DNA of 64,000 nt from NCBI GenBank assembly GCA_965223815.1, contig OZ245019.1, forward strand, positions 744,001-808,000, read 5' to 3'. Of this stretch, positions 1 through 9,497 are shown in pieces. Each line of letters begins with the position of its first letter. Positions within the stretch are counted from its first letter, which is position 1. The notes beneath the pieces are model-generated. The model did no database searches. It had not been told where the DNA came from and was given only the letters and a program-made list of their open reading frames with translations. Source of the DNA: HKST-UBA178 sp965223815 (lineage in GTDB: Bacteria > Pseudomonadota > Gammaproteobacteria > Chromatiales > Chromatiaceae). The position numbers and the translations under genes were made by a program.

Positions 1-117
1 CGCGACATCAAAAGTGGCAGCCGTAACAGTGGTCAGAGTGTAGTAATGAAAGGAATTATGGCTACAGTGAACGACCAAGAGATGCGTGCCATCGCCGCCT
101 GGCTCTCGACACAATAA
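1..117 (+). CDS. c-type cytochrome, C-terminal end only
   Basis: The window opens inside a plus-strand frame of 38 codons that ends at TAA 115-117. The tail reads MKGIMATVNDQEMRAIAAWL. In class I cytochromes c this is the usual ending: a Met able to act as the distal haem ligand, followed by a final amphipathic helix with the pattern DxEMxAIAAWLS. The CXXCH haem motif would lie upstream of the window, so neither haem number nor subfamily can be told. Such proteins act as periplasmic electron carriers. The call rests only on this short tail. No start codon is visible, and the gene is 5'-truncated by the window edge. Confidence 0.6.
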   Translation, partial: RDIKSGSRNSGQSVVMKGIMATVNDQEMRAIAAWLSTQ

Positions 118-483
118 TCAATATCCTCGGGACATTTCGTAGCGGTACCCGCGATTGAGGCAGTTGTATGTTTATTAGAAACTGGATGGGAATAGGGAGT
201 TTTTTTGGTTGCTTGCCGGTAACTATACCTTGAATTGGGTTCAATTTTAGCAACGCTTGGATTTGTAAAAGCGGATAAGACCCATTTTTCAGGTAGCCAG
301 ATCCGGGCGGGGTACCATTAAGGTCCGCTGTACTACTAAGCGTCTGCGAACGAGATCCATCACTTGTTATGTATTGAGTGCGGTACAGCTCCCATCGTTC
401 CTATCAGGCGCGGGCTGAATACACCCCAGAAAACATGCCAGTAAGCGGCCTAGGTGCGTGGATTCCGCGAATACAACCGTTGG
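118..483. other. intergenic stretch, nothing recognised
   Basis: This lies between the cytochrome tail (plus) and a minus-strand gene, so transcription converges on it. I see no convincing gene, no hairpin followed by a T-run, and no RNA gene. Confidence 0.5.
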
Positions 484-1248
484 TCAAGCCACTGAGTGTG
501 CAGGTTGGCCGGACTCTACCTGACGCAGGATGCTGCATTTTTTCCGCTTGGCAGGAAAGTAACTGTAACCTTCCTTTCTCTCCAGATAATTCAACAAGTT
601 GACCAGATGGTTCTGGGCTTCCGCCAAGCGCTCCCAACCATCTATTTCCTCGGCGCGCTTTGCTGCGCGTAGCGTCTCCAGCGTCTGCGCGACCGCTGAA
701 CTCTCCGGCATGCGATAAGGCGACTGGATGATGTCCCTGAATTCGTAGAAGGATATTGTATCCAGTTCGTGGCCGTACTCACCTTCCAAGCTATGCATGA
801 CCAACTTACCAAGTGCCTTCTGTTCAGCTGGAAAAAAGTTGAAAGGCCCGACTACACGGTTTTCACTCGAGGTTGCGAATGCCCTGCGTATCGCAGCTGA
901 GTACTTTATCATTACAGCATCCTGGGTATATGGGCCGTAGCGGCCGACGGCGGCTAGCCAGCCGAAAAACCGGACGATTAAATAGAGTGTCTCTTCAGCA
1001 TACGCCCCGTCGGGATAACGCTCTCGAAGCTTGCTCAGTCCATCGAGCTCAACAATCTTGTATATTCTGCTTTGCAGATCTTCGCATGCTGAGAGAAAGG
1101 GATTGACGTAGAGGGCTGTAATCCTGGCACGTTCCTTCTCTCGCTCAAGAGATTGTTCGTGCGCCCATGTCCATACTGCCCAGATGGCTGTTGCTGCTGG
1201 GACTAACCAAGCGGTAGGAAACTTCCAAGTAGTAGGAAACAAGACCAT
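484..1248 (-). CDS. membrane-anchored protein of unknown function
   Basis: A protein of about 254 residues that I do not recognise. The N-terminus carries one hydrophobic segment (FPTAWLVPAATAIWAVWTW), followed by a charged stretch (HEQSLEREKERAR). A long, probably cytosolic helical domain with many aromatic and acidic residues follows. The chosen start, ATG 1248, has GGGGAG seven bases upstream. An ATG six codons earlier (1266) is possible but has no such site. The gene converges on the cytochrome tail. One transmembrane helix plus an alpha-helical soluble domain suggests an inner-membrane protein. No catalytic motif is visible and no function is claimed. Confidence 0.7.
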   Translation of the reverse strand: MVLFPTTWKFPTAWLVPAATAIWAVWTWAHEQSLEREKERARITALYVNPFLSACEDLQSRIYKIVELDGLSKLRERYPDGAYAEETLYLIVRFFGWLAAVGRYGPYTQDAVMIKYSAAIRRAFATSSENRVVGPFNFFPAEQKALGKLVMHSLEGEYGHELDTISFYEFRDIIQSPYRMPESSAVAQTLETLRAAKRAEEIDGWERLAEAQNHLVNLLNYLERKEGYSYFPAKRKKCSILRQVESGQPAHSVA

Positions 1249-1496
1249 AACTATACTCCCCAGCATGCAACACGTGATCAGAATAATGAATCAGAATGAC
1301 GACAATTTTAACATCGCTAAGGTTTATCTGCGACACATCCATCCACCCCATGTGTCATCTAAACCTCGATGACATGCGCGTTTACAGCACTGCTTGCGCC
1401 TTTTCCTTACTTTGCCGCAACTATTTACGAACAATGCCTCTCTTTTCGTCACTGACCCCTTGCTACCAAAGCCCGATGTCTATTAGGCCAATCTTT

Positions 1497-1697
1497 TCAA
1501 TCCGAGTCGTTGAATCTAATTGTATGAATCCCTCCTTCCATTCCTATTTCCAACGCCATTGGGATATTCATTTTCAAGAGAGTTTTAAACACTTCTACCG
1601 GACGCTTCTGCATTAAATGTTCCAACTCCTCTATATGCTCCAAAGCATTTTTTAACCTAACCTGCTCGTCTTGTGTCAGCTCTTCTTTCTTAGTCAT
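1497..1697 (-). CDS. small hypothetical protein with helical N-terminal half
   Basis: A 66-residue frame beginning MTKKEELTQDEQVRLKNALE. The first half is rich in Glu, Lys and Leu and could form an amphipathic helix or short coiled coil (HIEELEHLM). The second half (ALEIGMEGGIHTIRFND) looks like a small beta element. Only a weak ribosome site (GGACC) precedes the ATG. The composition is protein-like rather than random, but I know no family for it. It stands alone, with about 250 bases free upstream of the membrane-protein gene. Confidence 0.4.
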   Translation of the reverse strand: MTKKEELTQDEQVRLKNALEHIEELEHLMQKRPVEVFKTLLKMNIPMALEIGMEGGIHTIRFNDSD

Positions 1698-2379
1698 ACC
1701 AGGTCCGAATGTTCATGAACGCAAATAAATTGGATCAACATTGAGCGCAAATTTACGGGTCAACCGTTAGGTGTTGGCACATTAAACTCAAGCTTTCCGA
1801 ATTGCCTTTCCTCTTCAGGCGTCTACCCAGCATCATGCTCCCAGTTCAGGATTTACCTGGAGAGTCTCCTGCAATTCTCCGGATGACTCCTCCTTAAACT
1901 AATCCGGAAGCAGACGGATAAATTGGAGAATCGCCAGGAATACCCGCCTCTCTTCCATATTATACAAAACTTGCGTATATTATTCAGTACTGTTGACCCT
2001 GCGCACCCATGCCGTGGGAGAGATATATAATACATTCAATGGGAAAGGGTGCCTCAAAGTTTCACTACAGTGTGCCAAGCGGCAGCGGTTAAATCATCAA
2101 ATCTTATGTCACTCTGAGTTACTCAGAAAACTCAACAAAACAGCGGTCTTGGACAGGTCTTTTCCTTGAACAGCGGCTCGGCGGTGCGTGAGTTATCAAT
2201 ATCTTAGAAACTTGCAAACGGGAATTATCCGAAAGAACCAATTGGATAAATACACAGCGGCGGTACTGATTACATCAGCGTTGATTTTCGTGACAGTCGG
2301 TAAATGGGGTTTACGTGTATTCAATGCTTATTCGGTTGGGGCTGAAACCTAATGACTGTTTTCTCCGGGTATGACCAAA
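1698..2379. other. long intergenic stretch, nothing recognised
   Basis: Nearly 700 bases, fairly AT-rich, with only short interrupted frames in all six readings. The one clear signal is the hairpin at its right edge, listed separately. No RNA gene or mobile-element end could be recognised by eye. Confidence 0.4.
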
Positions 2380-2403
2380 ATAGCCTCATGGCAATGAGGC
2401 TAT
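2380..2403 (-). terminator. hairpin terminator of the VWA gene
   Basis: A perfect 10-bp stem (ATAGCCTCAT paired with ATGAGGCTAT) with a 4-base loop lies 21 bases past the stop codon of the minus-strand VWA gene. Read on the minus strand it is followed by TTTT, so it fits an intrinsic terminator. Confidence 0.7.
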
Positions 2404-2424
2404 ATTTGGCTTGAAACTGTGCTG

Positions 2425-3657
2425 CTACTCAACTAGAAATGCTTTGGCTTCAGCCTGTCTTTTTATTGACTTTACCAGGGCGTCACTTATGCTGGGTATG
2501 GTGGTTTTAAGTTTGCTTTTTTGCGCCGCCACGTACCTACTGCGCTCGGCGCTTAAATCTGAGATTTCCTGTTTGATTTTTTCGCGGGCCTTGGCTTTGG
2601 CACTTACGTAGTCTTTCTTCTCCTTGACCGTCATTCCCACCATAGGCTCAGGCAGCGCGGTTTCTTCCATAGTGGCCAATGATCTATCATCAATTCTGCC
2701 CTCATTGATTGCATCCACCAAGTCCCAATCGGCGTTGTTATAGAATGAGGAAGCCTTAGTTTCGGCGCGTTTTGCCAACAGGCCAGCGGAGATGCTGTGA
2801 CTGCGCTCGTCCTGCTCCATCTGGCGTTCAGCGCTTGCTGCTCCTCTTTTACCATAGGGTATATAGGTGTCATTAAGCTGCGCATTCAGCTCGGCGATTC
2901 TCTTATCCTGGGGAGCCGATACATGCACAACCCTTCGATTGGCATCGATACTCATGTAATCTCCTCCAGCCAGTGATGCAGCCATCTCCCAGCTGCCTTC
3001 GATTCCCTGTTGATACCCGCCGGCGTGAATTGTGTTCACAGTGATGCCATGTTGTGCGGCCAGCCGTAATGCATGCCGATAATTAACCGGGCCTTGGGTA
3101 AACGGTTCGTTGCCGGCGATAAAAATGGTCTTGATACCCTCATCCGAGCGGCTCCATTGCAATCCGTTGATTGCTGTCTCGATTGCCAGGCCGCAATACT
3201 CACTACCACCGTTGGTGGTTAATGAAAACAGCCCTTCTGATACCTTGTCCAGTTCGCGGGTAAAGCCATTGAGTTTTCTCGTATAACCAGAGAGCTTGGA
3301 GTTTCCGTCGTTACCGTACTCGTATAACGCCACTTCCAAAATCGGGATAACCCCGTTCTTTTTGCTATTCGAGAACTCATTCACTACCTCCCAGAGTTGA
3401 TTGCGTGTCTGATCGATCAGGCCGTCCATACTGCCGCTGGTGTCGAGCAAGATAGCCACCTGAATTTTGGGATGCTTGGATGCGGGAAGCGTAGTTACGT
3501 TTTGCAGCTGTTGCCCTTGTGCCGTCAACCGCTGTTCAGCATATACAGTTGGCGCGGACAGGGCCATGCAAGATGCGGCAATGGCTATGGCGACTGTCTG
3601 ACGTCCCTTGGTAAATAGCGTGATATCCCATGGTGAGAAGCGATTTAGGTCCAGCAT
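2425..3657 (-). CDS. secreted von Willebrand factor A domain protein
   Basis: A 410-residue protein. The start is ATG 3657, with GGGAG six bases upstream. A signal peptide spans about residues 18-40 and probably ends VYA|EQ. A VWA domain starts near residue 64. Its metal-ion-dependent adhesion site DTSGS is at 72-76, preceded by a hydrophobic strand (VAILL). The last ~60 residues are Lys/Glu/Ala-rich and likely form a coiled coil. VWA domains bind protein partners through the metal site. Secreted single-domain forms like this are common, but their targets are mostly unknown. The gene has its own terminator and no obvious operon partner. It runs divergently from the amidinotransferase gene across 442 bases. 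Confidence 0.85.
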   Translation of the reverse strand: MLDLNRFSPWDITLFTKGRQTVAIAIAASCMALSAPTVYAEQRLTAQGQQLQNVTTLPASKHPKIQVAILLDTSGSMDGLIDQTRNQLWEVVNEFSNSKKNGVIPILEVALYEYGNDGNSKLSGYTRKLNGFTRELDKVSEGLFSLTTNGGSEYCGLAIETAINGLQWSRSDEGIKTIFIAGNEPFTQGPVNYRHALRLAAQHGITVNTIHAGGYQQGIEGSWEMAASLAGGDYMSIDANRRVVHVSAPQDKRIAELNAQLNDTYIPYGKRGAASAERQMEQDERSHSISAGLLAKRAETKASSFYNNADWDLVDAINEGRIDDRSLATMEETALPEPMVGMTVKEKKDYVSAKAKAREKIKQEISDLSAERSRYVAAQKSKLKTTIPSISDALVKSIKRQAEAKAFLVE

Positions 3658-4099
3658 GTTAATCTCCCGGTTAGTTGGTTTCGTTGATACCCTGGAGTAG
3701 AGATTACGCTGCATGCTTCGGATTTATCAGGCCGTATTGGGTAAAGAATTCGCCTAGGAATTTACGAAAAATTTACATGGTCTCTCGGTTAACCGGACTT
3801 GGGCTTACCATCACACGGGCTTCTGAGTGCGGCTGGCTTCAAGGGGCCTGAGTTGGACGGCGCCTCGCTAGCCAGCTAGAGTGCGAGTGCAGAGCGTGGA
3901 ATCTGCAGGAGAACCAGAAAAGCGGTGATGGCTTGGGTCAGGGGATGGTAGCCCGATTACCATTAAATCGTGCTCGCGATTCCCGCGTTTGGCTTTTCCC
4001 TAGTTGTCCTGGCCTCCCCTGATTGACACCCGGACTGGTAAATTTTACGCTAGAAAAAAATTGTCTGAGGCCGCCTTGCCGATAAAGGACTTGAGTTAG
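3658..4099. other. divergent promoter region before the amidinotransferase-NRPS pair
   Basis: 442 bases between the divergent VWA and amidinotransferase genes. It must hold both promoters, but I cannot place -35/-10 boxes with confidence. I looked for a guanidine-class riboswitch, given the amidinotransferase downstream, and saw no convincing conserved elements. No small gene is evident. Confidence 0.4.
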
Positions 4100-5149
4100 A
4101 TGTCAGTCGTATGGAGTTGCAACGAGTGGGATCCCTTGGAAGAAGTGATCGTTGGAAACCCATTGCGGGCGAGATATCCCACAGCAGATCGAAGCACCCA
4201 ATTGGCAGAATTTCCCGATCGTCCACTGGAAGCGATTCCTCAGGGACCCTTTCCAGAAAAAATTGTTGAAGAGACGGAAGAGGATCTCAATGCCTTTGTT
4301 TCCGTTTTGGAAGAGCTGGGCATTACCGTTAAACGACCTGAAACCTGGCCCCACGAAGCCAGATTTTCCACTATCCACTGGGAATGCGAGGGGTACTATA
4401 ATTATTGTCCTCGCGATATCATGCTGGTAATTGGCGATCACATTATCGAAACACCCAATGTGGTTCGCAGCCGCACTCAGGAGTCATTCAGCTACCGCGC
4501 CATGATGGTGGACTATTTGAAGTCCGGCGCCAAATGGTACAGCGCTCCCAAACCCATGTTGCTGGACTCGCTGTTTGCAGTCGACCCGGAAAAACCGACG
4601 CCGCGAAACGATGAGCCGGCCTTCGATGCAGCGAATATCCTGCGTCTTGGCCGCGATTTGATTTATCTCGTCAGCGGTACAGGGAATGAGCTAGGGGGGC
4701 AATGGCTGCAGACGATTCTGGACGATGATTTTCGGGTTCACTTTCTCAAAGATGTCTATTACGGCAGCCATATCGACTCAACCTTTGTGGCTTTACGTCC
4801 CGGCTTGATCCTGTGCAATCCTGCCCGAATCAACAACAATACTCTGCCTGAGATCTTGAAGCAGTGGGAAATTATCTACAGTCCCCCCATGGAGGCAGTT
4901 GACAGATATGATGCCGACTATCTCTCCAAGAGTATTGGTAGCGACTGGATCGATATGAATCTGTTGAGCATCAGCCCAAATCTGGTCGTAGTCGATCAGG
5001 ATCAGAGCGCTTTGATCAAGCTTCTGGAGAAACAGGGTATCGATGTAATCCCCTTGAAGCTAAGGCACTCGAAAATGCTGGGCGGTGGATTTCATTGCAT
5101 CACCCTGGATATCCGCCGAACAGGGACGCTTCAGCGATACTTTGATTAA
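4100..5149 (+). CDS. AGAT-family amidinotransferase
   Basis: A 349-residue enzyme of the L-arginine:glycine amidinotransferase family, which moves the amidino group of arginine to an amine acceptor and releases ornithine. The catalytic triad is visible: Asp176 in FDAANILRLGRD, His224 in GSHIDSTF and Cys333 in LGGGFHCITLDIRR. The C-terminal block GGGFHC..LD.RR.GTLQ closely follows animal AGAT. The residues before the catalytic His are Y-G-S, where vertebrate AGAT has N-P-M. The cyanobacterial toxin enzyme CyrA has F and S at the two variable positions, so the acceptor may not be glycine. There is no transit peptide or signal, so the protein should be cytosolic. The stop codon overlaps the next gene, indicating translational coupling with the NRPS. 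Confidence 0.9.
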   Translation: MSVVWSCNEWDPLEEVIVGNPLRARYPTADRSTQLAEFPDRPLEAIPQGPFPEKIVEETEEDLNAFVSVLEELGITVKRPETWPHEARFSTIHWECEGYYNYCPRDIMLVIGDHIIETPNVVRSRTQESFSYRAMMVDYLKSGAKWYSAPKPMLLDSLFAVDPEKPTPRNDEPAFDAANILRLGRDLIYLVSGTGNELGGQWLQTILDDDFRVHFLKDVYYGSHIDSTFVALRPGLILCNPARINNNTLPEILKQWEIIYSPPMEAVDRYDADYLSKSIGSDWIDMNLLSISPNLVVVDQDQSALIKLLEKQGIDVIPLKLRHSKMLGGGFHCITLDIRRTGTLQRYFD

Positions 5150-8100
5150 TTCTCCCGCACTCGCCGTTATTCTAGCAGCTACATTCGCAGCCTTTCTGGT
5201 GCTGGCGTATATAGCGTGGAGACGCTATCTCTGGGCAGCGGAAAGAGCACCGCATGAGCAGGTGGATAGCTGCCAGTACAGCTTGACGGATTTCTTTGGT
5301 GATCAACATCTGATAAATATTCCGCATCAGAAAGGGGTTCGCTGGCTTTCGGAAGTTTTCAGCCGCTCCGCGAGGAGGTATCCGGATCTTACGGCATTAC
5401 AGATTCCCCATACCGGAGAGTCCTTAACCTTCTCCGAACTCGATGCGCGGGCGGAGAACATCGCCGCAGCGCTTTCGCCATTCCTTACTGGCCCGGACCA
5501 GATAGTCGCCGTGGCCATGCCGCAGGATAACTGGGAAATTGTGGCTTCGCACCTCGGCATTCTCAAAGCTGGTGGTGCTTCGATGTTTCTCGACACCACT
5601 CTGCCTGAAGCCCTGGTGACTCACATGCTCAACGATGCACAACCGGTGGTCATAGTCACGCGGGGCAGGGACAGCTTTCGCAATCTGCCGACAGTTGATG
5701 TCCTGGCATTGCCCGACAACATACCTCGAAGCCAGCCTCCCTCATGGCTGGACGACCCCAAACAGCGCCTTGCGACGCTCTTTTATACCAGTGGCACCAC
5801 AGGTATGCCCAAGGGTGTGGAGTGCCCACACGCAGGTTACGTAAACCTGGCGCTGAGCTACGCCGATTATTTCGATCTCATTCCCGGTATGGACGCAACT
5901 TCACTCACTTCGTCGCTGGGTTACGACGGCAGCATCTCCGAAATGTATAGCGCCTGGGTGTCTGGTTGTACTGTCGTTATGCTGACCAAGGAGCAGGTCA
6001 GATCCGGCCCGGACCTGGTTCCCGTCCTCCGAGAGGCCGAGGTCACTGTACTGTTTTGCCCCCCGGTACTGCTTACCACCCTCACGCCAAACCCGGAGCT
6101 GGATCTTCCCTATCCACTATGCCGCTATATCGTTCCGGCGGGTGAAGCCTTTCCAAGCGCGCTGGTAGAGCCTTGGACGCGTGGCAGAAGACAGATCATC
6201 AACACATACGGCCCTACGGAGGCGAGTACCGACACAAGCCGCCAGAGCTTGCGGCCGGGGGAGCCTGTCACCATTGGCTCACCTTTCGCCAATGTCACCT
6301 ATGTCGTTCTCGAAGTCGGCCAACTCAGACCACTGCCCCATGGTGAGGTCGGTGAGCTCTGCATTGGCGGGGTGCACGTTGCACGCGGGTACCGTAACCT
6401 ACCGGAGCAGACAGGCCGAAATTTCATTATTCACCCTCAGTTCGGCCGTCTGTACCGAACCGGTGACAAGTGCAGAATAGACACAGACACAAAGCGTGTG
6501 CACTTCCTCGGACGGGTAGACACCCAGCTCAAGGTGCGCGGTCACCGCGTCGAGGCCCAGGCCGTTGAGGATATACTCCACACGCAGTTCGAAGAGATTG
6601 AAGCCGCTGTACTGGATTACCAGAACGGGGAACTGGTCGCCTTTGTCACGGCGCCTTCGATTGATAAAGCGGATACGCGAGGAGTCGCGCCTGCGCCGTC
6701 AGATTGGGCTGCCCGGGCTACAGAGATCCTGGCCAGGCAACTTCCACAGCCGTCGGTTCCGACGAGAATATTCCTGGTGGAGAGCTTTGCCACGAAGCCG
6801 GTGTCAGGAAAAATCGATCGGGGCTGCTTACCCGACTTGTCCCTTCTGCCAAATGACACCATGCCGAACGAAGAAGGGGCAATTAGCAGCGGCCCTACCG
6901 ATAGCCATAGCAGAGGGATGGGAAAAGCCGGTTCTCTCGGCAATGGCGTGGGGGAAGAACCGGGTTGTCAAGAGGTGCTGGAGATTTGTAGAGCGGTAAT
7001 TGAGGCGCCCTTGGGGTGGGACGATGCTTTCGCGGACAACGGTGGGCACTCGATCGTAATCGCGCGATTAGCACAGCGTCTGCAAGCCGCGGGTTGGGTG
7101 GTATCAGTGCGGGATTTGCTAAGTAACTGCGATACTGCCCGGAAAATTGCTCATCGCCCCAGAAAACTCTGCAACGATTCAAATAAGAGTGAGGCCGCAC
7201 AGAACATCGCCCCTAAACATACCGAGTATGATTCTGCTGCGGCGAGGATGCTATCCCCTAACTCTTTTACCGGGTTACAAATCCTGATCCTAACGGTATT
7301 GTACTCTCCTCCTTTGGCAGGCTTTCTGGTGCTCGTCGGCTTTGCCGAAATAGGGGAGTTTTTCATGACCGCCGGCCTTGGAGAGTTTGTCGGCGTGGGT
7401 TTCCTGGCATACTTGTCTGCTCTCGTATTGCCTTTTGCCAGCCTGCTATGGGTGATGGTGATCAAGCTCTTCATGGGGGGGCACCCCTATGAAAACCGTG
7501 TGACGCCGGGTGTATACCCCAAGTGGAGCAGGATGCATCTGCGCGTCTGGTGTATCGGCCGGTTGGAAAAATCTGTGATTGTTCCCCTCGGGGCAATGTT
7601 TCGCAGTGCGCCCCTGATGGCGTACACCCTGAGACAACTGGGTGCAACCGTGGGTAACAACTTGCAGTGTGCACACGATGTGGAGTTTTCCGGCCCCCTT
7701 GACTTATTCTCCACCGGGGACGATGTCAGCATCCAGACTGGCGCCTACATTCAAACGTCGAGATGGCTCGGTCAGGAGCTGCATATTGGCCCTGTCCACC
7801 TGGGGAGTGGCTGCAAGATAGGGATGCGGGCGGCCATTGCCGATCATGTCGAAGTAGGCCGGAACTCATCTATAAATCCATTTACCCCGATATTCAGCGA
7901 CGTAGGTGCTGAGGAGATGTGGGAGGGATCCCCGTCACGATTTAGCGGCCGTTGCACGGAACTAAAGCGGACTGCAAGATCATGTGAGTCCAGGTACCCC
8001 TTTTGGTTTTTAGAGGTACTCAACATCCTCATGCAGCTCTTTCTCGACTTCTGGCTTATCGTTGTACCCACTGCTGCGGTTACCTGGTTTACCGTCACCT

Positions 8101-9437
8101 TCATTCCTGTTGAAGAAACGGCTGCCGCCGTTGAATACTTCAAGGTGACTCCGTTGCCTGAGATAATTTGGAATATTGGGCTATACACGTTTGTCACTAC
8201 ATGGTGCACCATTGTCTTGATATCCGTTTTGGTTTGCCTCTTTCTTCGCTTTACAGCTGCCAGGCCCGGGCTGTATTCCTCTCGCGGCCTCATGGGCTGT
8301 CTGTTGTTGTACAGAATGAAAAAAATGAACCAGGTCCAGAGACAATGGACCTGGTCCATTACTGGACAGTACCTGCGGGCACTCGCAGGTATGCGCTTCC
8401 CGCGCCTCGGTGCATCGGAATGTGACTTGATGTTCAATCTAGTCCCGGAGCTTGCCAGTGCCGATTCCCAGGTATTCTGGTCCAATGGTTGTTTCACCAA
8501 CATGCTCGATTATGGCGCCGAGCATATAAAACTTCGCCAACTCGACATGCCACGTAATTTTTTCAGCGGTAATAACTCTGTCGCGGAGTATGGGCAGTAT
8601 CCGTCTAACTTTCTGCTGGGCGTTTCAACACCTGGGAATGACATACGGTTCAGGCGTCAGATGCGCTCAAGGCTTGGAGATCCAATTACGGTGGCGGGTA
8701 ATCCGCCTGTGAAGTTTGCAAGTGCGAAGTTTGAGGAAGAGAGCGGAGCTCAGAAATTGCCTGGATTCCCTCTTTTTCTGGCCCGTGTGCTCCTGAACGA
8801 TGTTTTCAGCATCGGCGTTTTGCGCATCCAGAGTTTACTCGTCTATGTGGTTCTGTATACCGCGCTGTTGCACATGGGCGGGCACTTGGTCGTCAGCGCG
8901 TTCATGGCATTGGTTCTGTCAGAGGCCTTCCTGGTAGTGTTTTGCGTTGCAATCAAAAGGCTCCTTGTCGGCGGCAAATGGGGTTCATCGAACTCGACAC
9001 CATTTTGGTCCTGGCGACATTTTACTTACTTTTTTGCCCAAGACTGCTTTTTCGCCTGGTGTCAGAGACCCTTGACGATTACTGCCGGGACGGTCGTTGC
9101 AAATATCGTGCTGCGATTAATGGGCTGTCAGATCGGTAAGCGAACCATTATAGCCTCACCCATGCAGGCCTCTGATTGGAACGCAGTACGCTTTGGGGAC
9201 GATTGTATGATCAATGGATTTTTACAGTTTCACACCTTCGAGCATATGGTGCTAAAGGTGAAGCTAACACATATCCAGAGGGGTAGCACCGTCAACTCCG
9301 GTGCCACAGTTATGGGTGGTGTGGTGGCGGAGCCTGAAACGACCCTGTTGCCCTTAAGCCTGGCTCTGAAGGAGATGCACCTAACGACAGCGATCTATGA
9401 AGGCAGCCCCGCGGAACCCTGGAGTAGCCACCATTGA
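5085..9437 (+). CDS. membrane-bound NRPS (A-T plus Pls/PosA-type terminal region)
   Basis: Up to 1450 residues. The first possible start is GTG 5085, inside the amidinotransferase gene. TTG 5142, which straddles that gene's stop, is an alternative. Residues 22-45 form a hydrophobic anchor. An adenylation domain spans about 85-585: A3 FYTSGTTGMPKG at 233, A5 NTYGPTE at 373, A7 YRTGD at 457, A8 near 474-490, and the A10 lysine in PVSGKIDR at 576. A thiolation domain follows with GGHS (pantetheinyl Ser656). From about 720 on there are several membrane segments alternating with hexapeptide-repeat-like acyltransferase regions (for example GCKIGMRAAIADHVEVG). This layout matches synthetases of homopoly(amino acids) such as epsilon-polylysine synthetase Pls. 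There is no condensation domain before A and no thioesterase. The likely product is an amide- or peptide-linked, possibly guanidino-bearing compound. That is inference. Confidence 0.85.
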   Translation: MDFIASPWISAEQGRFSDTLINSPALAVILAATFAAFLVLAYIAWRRYLWAAERAPHEQVDSCQYSLTDFFGDQHLINIPHQKGVRWLSEVFSRSARRYPDLTALQIPHTGESLTFSELDARAENIAAALSPFLTGPDQIVAVAMPQDNWEIVASHLGILKAGGASMFLDTTLPEALVTHMLNDAQPVVIVTRGRDSFRNLPTVDVLALPDNIPRSQPPSWLDDPKQRLATLFYTSGTTGMPKGVECPHAGYVNLALSYADYFDLIPGMDATSLTSSLGYDGSISEMYSAWVSGCTVVMLTKEQVRSGPDLVPVLREAEVTVLFCPPVLLTTLTPNPELDLPYPLCRYIVPAGEAFPSALVEPWTRGRRQIINTYGPTEASTDTSRQSLRPGEPVTIGSPFANVTYVVLEVGQLRPLPHGEVGELCIGGVHVARGYRNLPEQTGRNFIIHPQFGRLYRTGDKCRIDTDTKRVHFLGRVDTQLKVRGHRVEAQAVEDILHTQFEEIEAAVLDYQNGELVAFVTAPSIDKADTRGVAPAPSDWAARATEILARQLPQPSVPTRIFLVESFATKPVSGKIDRGCLPDLSLLPNDTMPNEEGAISSGPTDSHSRGMGKAGSLGNGVGEEPGCQEVLEICRAVIEAPLGWDDAFADNGGHSIVIARLAQRLQAAGWVVSVRDLLSNCDTARKIAHRPRKLCNDSNKSEAAQNIAPKHTEYDSAAARMLSPNSFTGLQILILTVLYSPPLAGFLVLVGFAEIGEFFMTAGLGEFVGVGFLAYLSALVLPFASLLWVMVIKLFMGGHPYENRVTPGVYPKWSRMHLRVWCIGRLEKSVIVPLGAMFRSAPLMAYTLRQLGATVGNNLQCAHDVEFSGPLDLFSTGDDVSIQTGAYIQTSRWLGQELHIGPVHLGSGCKIGMRAAIADHVEVGRNSSINPFTPIFSDVGAEEMWEGSPSRFSGRCTELKRTARSCESRYPFWFLEVLNILMQLFLDFWLIVVPTAAVTWFTVTFIPVEETAAAVEYFKVTPLPEIIWNIGLYTFVTTWCTIVLISVLVCLFLRFTAARPGLYSSRGLMGCLLLYRMKKMNQVQRQWTWSITGQYLRALAGMRFPRLGASECDLMFNLVPELASADSQVFWSNGCFTNMLDYGAEHIKLRQLDMPRNFFSGNNSVAEYGQYPSNFLLGVSTPGNDIRFRRQMRSRLGDPITVAGNPPVKFASAKFEEESGAQKLPGFPLFLARVLLNDVFSIGVLRIQSLLVYVVLYTALLHMGGHLVVSAFMALVLSEAFLVVFCVAIKRLLVGGKWGSSNSTPFWSWRHFTYFFAQDCFFAWCQRPLTITAGTVVANIVLRLMGCQIGKRTIIASPMQASDWNAVRFGDDCMINGFLQFHTFEHMVLKVKLTHIQRGSTVNSGATVMGGVVAEPETTLLPLSLALKEMHLTTAIYEGSPAEPWSSHH

Positions 9438-9497
9438 TGCTGCAATTCCGCATCATATGCCATGGCTAACAAGTTGAAGATAAATAGGGGCAGCCAG

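Noticed and set aside
1853..2035. 60-codon minus-strand frame in the 1.7-2.4 kb gap
   Set aside because: No ribosome site, odd composition and no domain-like pattern; likely chance.
3658..4099. Possible guanidine riboswitch before the amidinotransferase
   Set aside because: I could not see the conserved loops of any guanidine class, and the gene would make rather than remove guanidino compounds.
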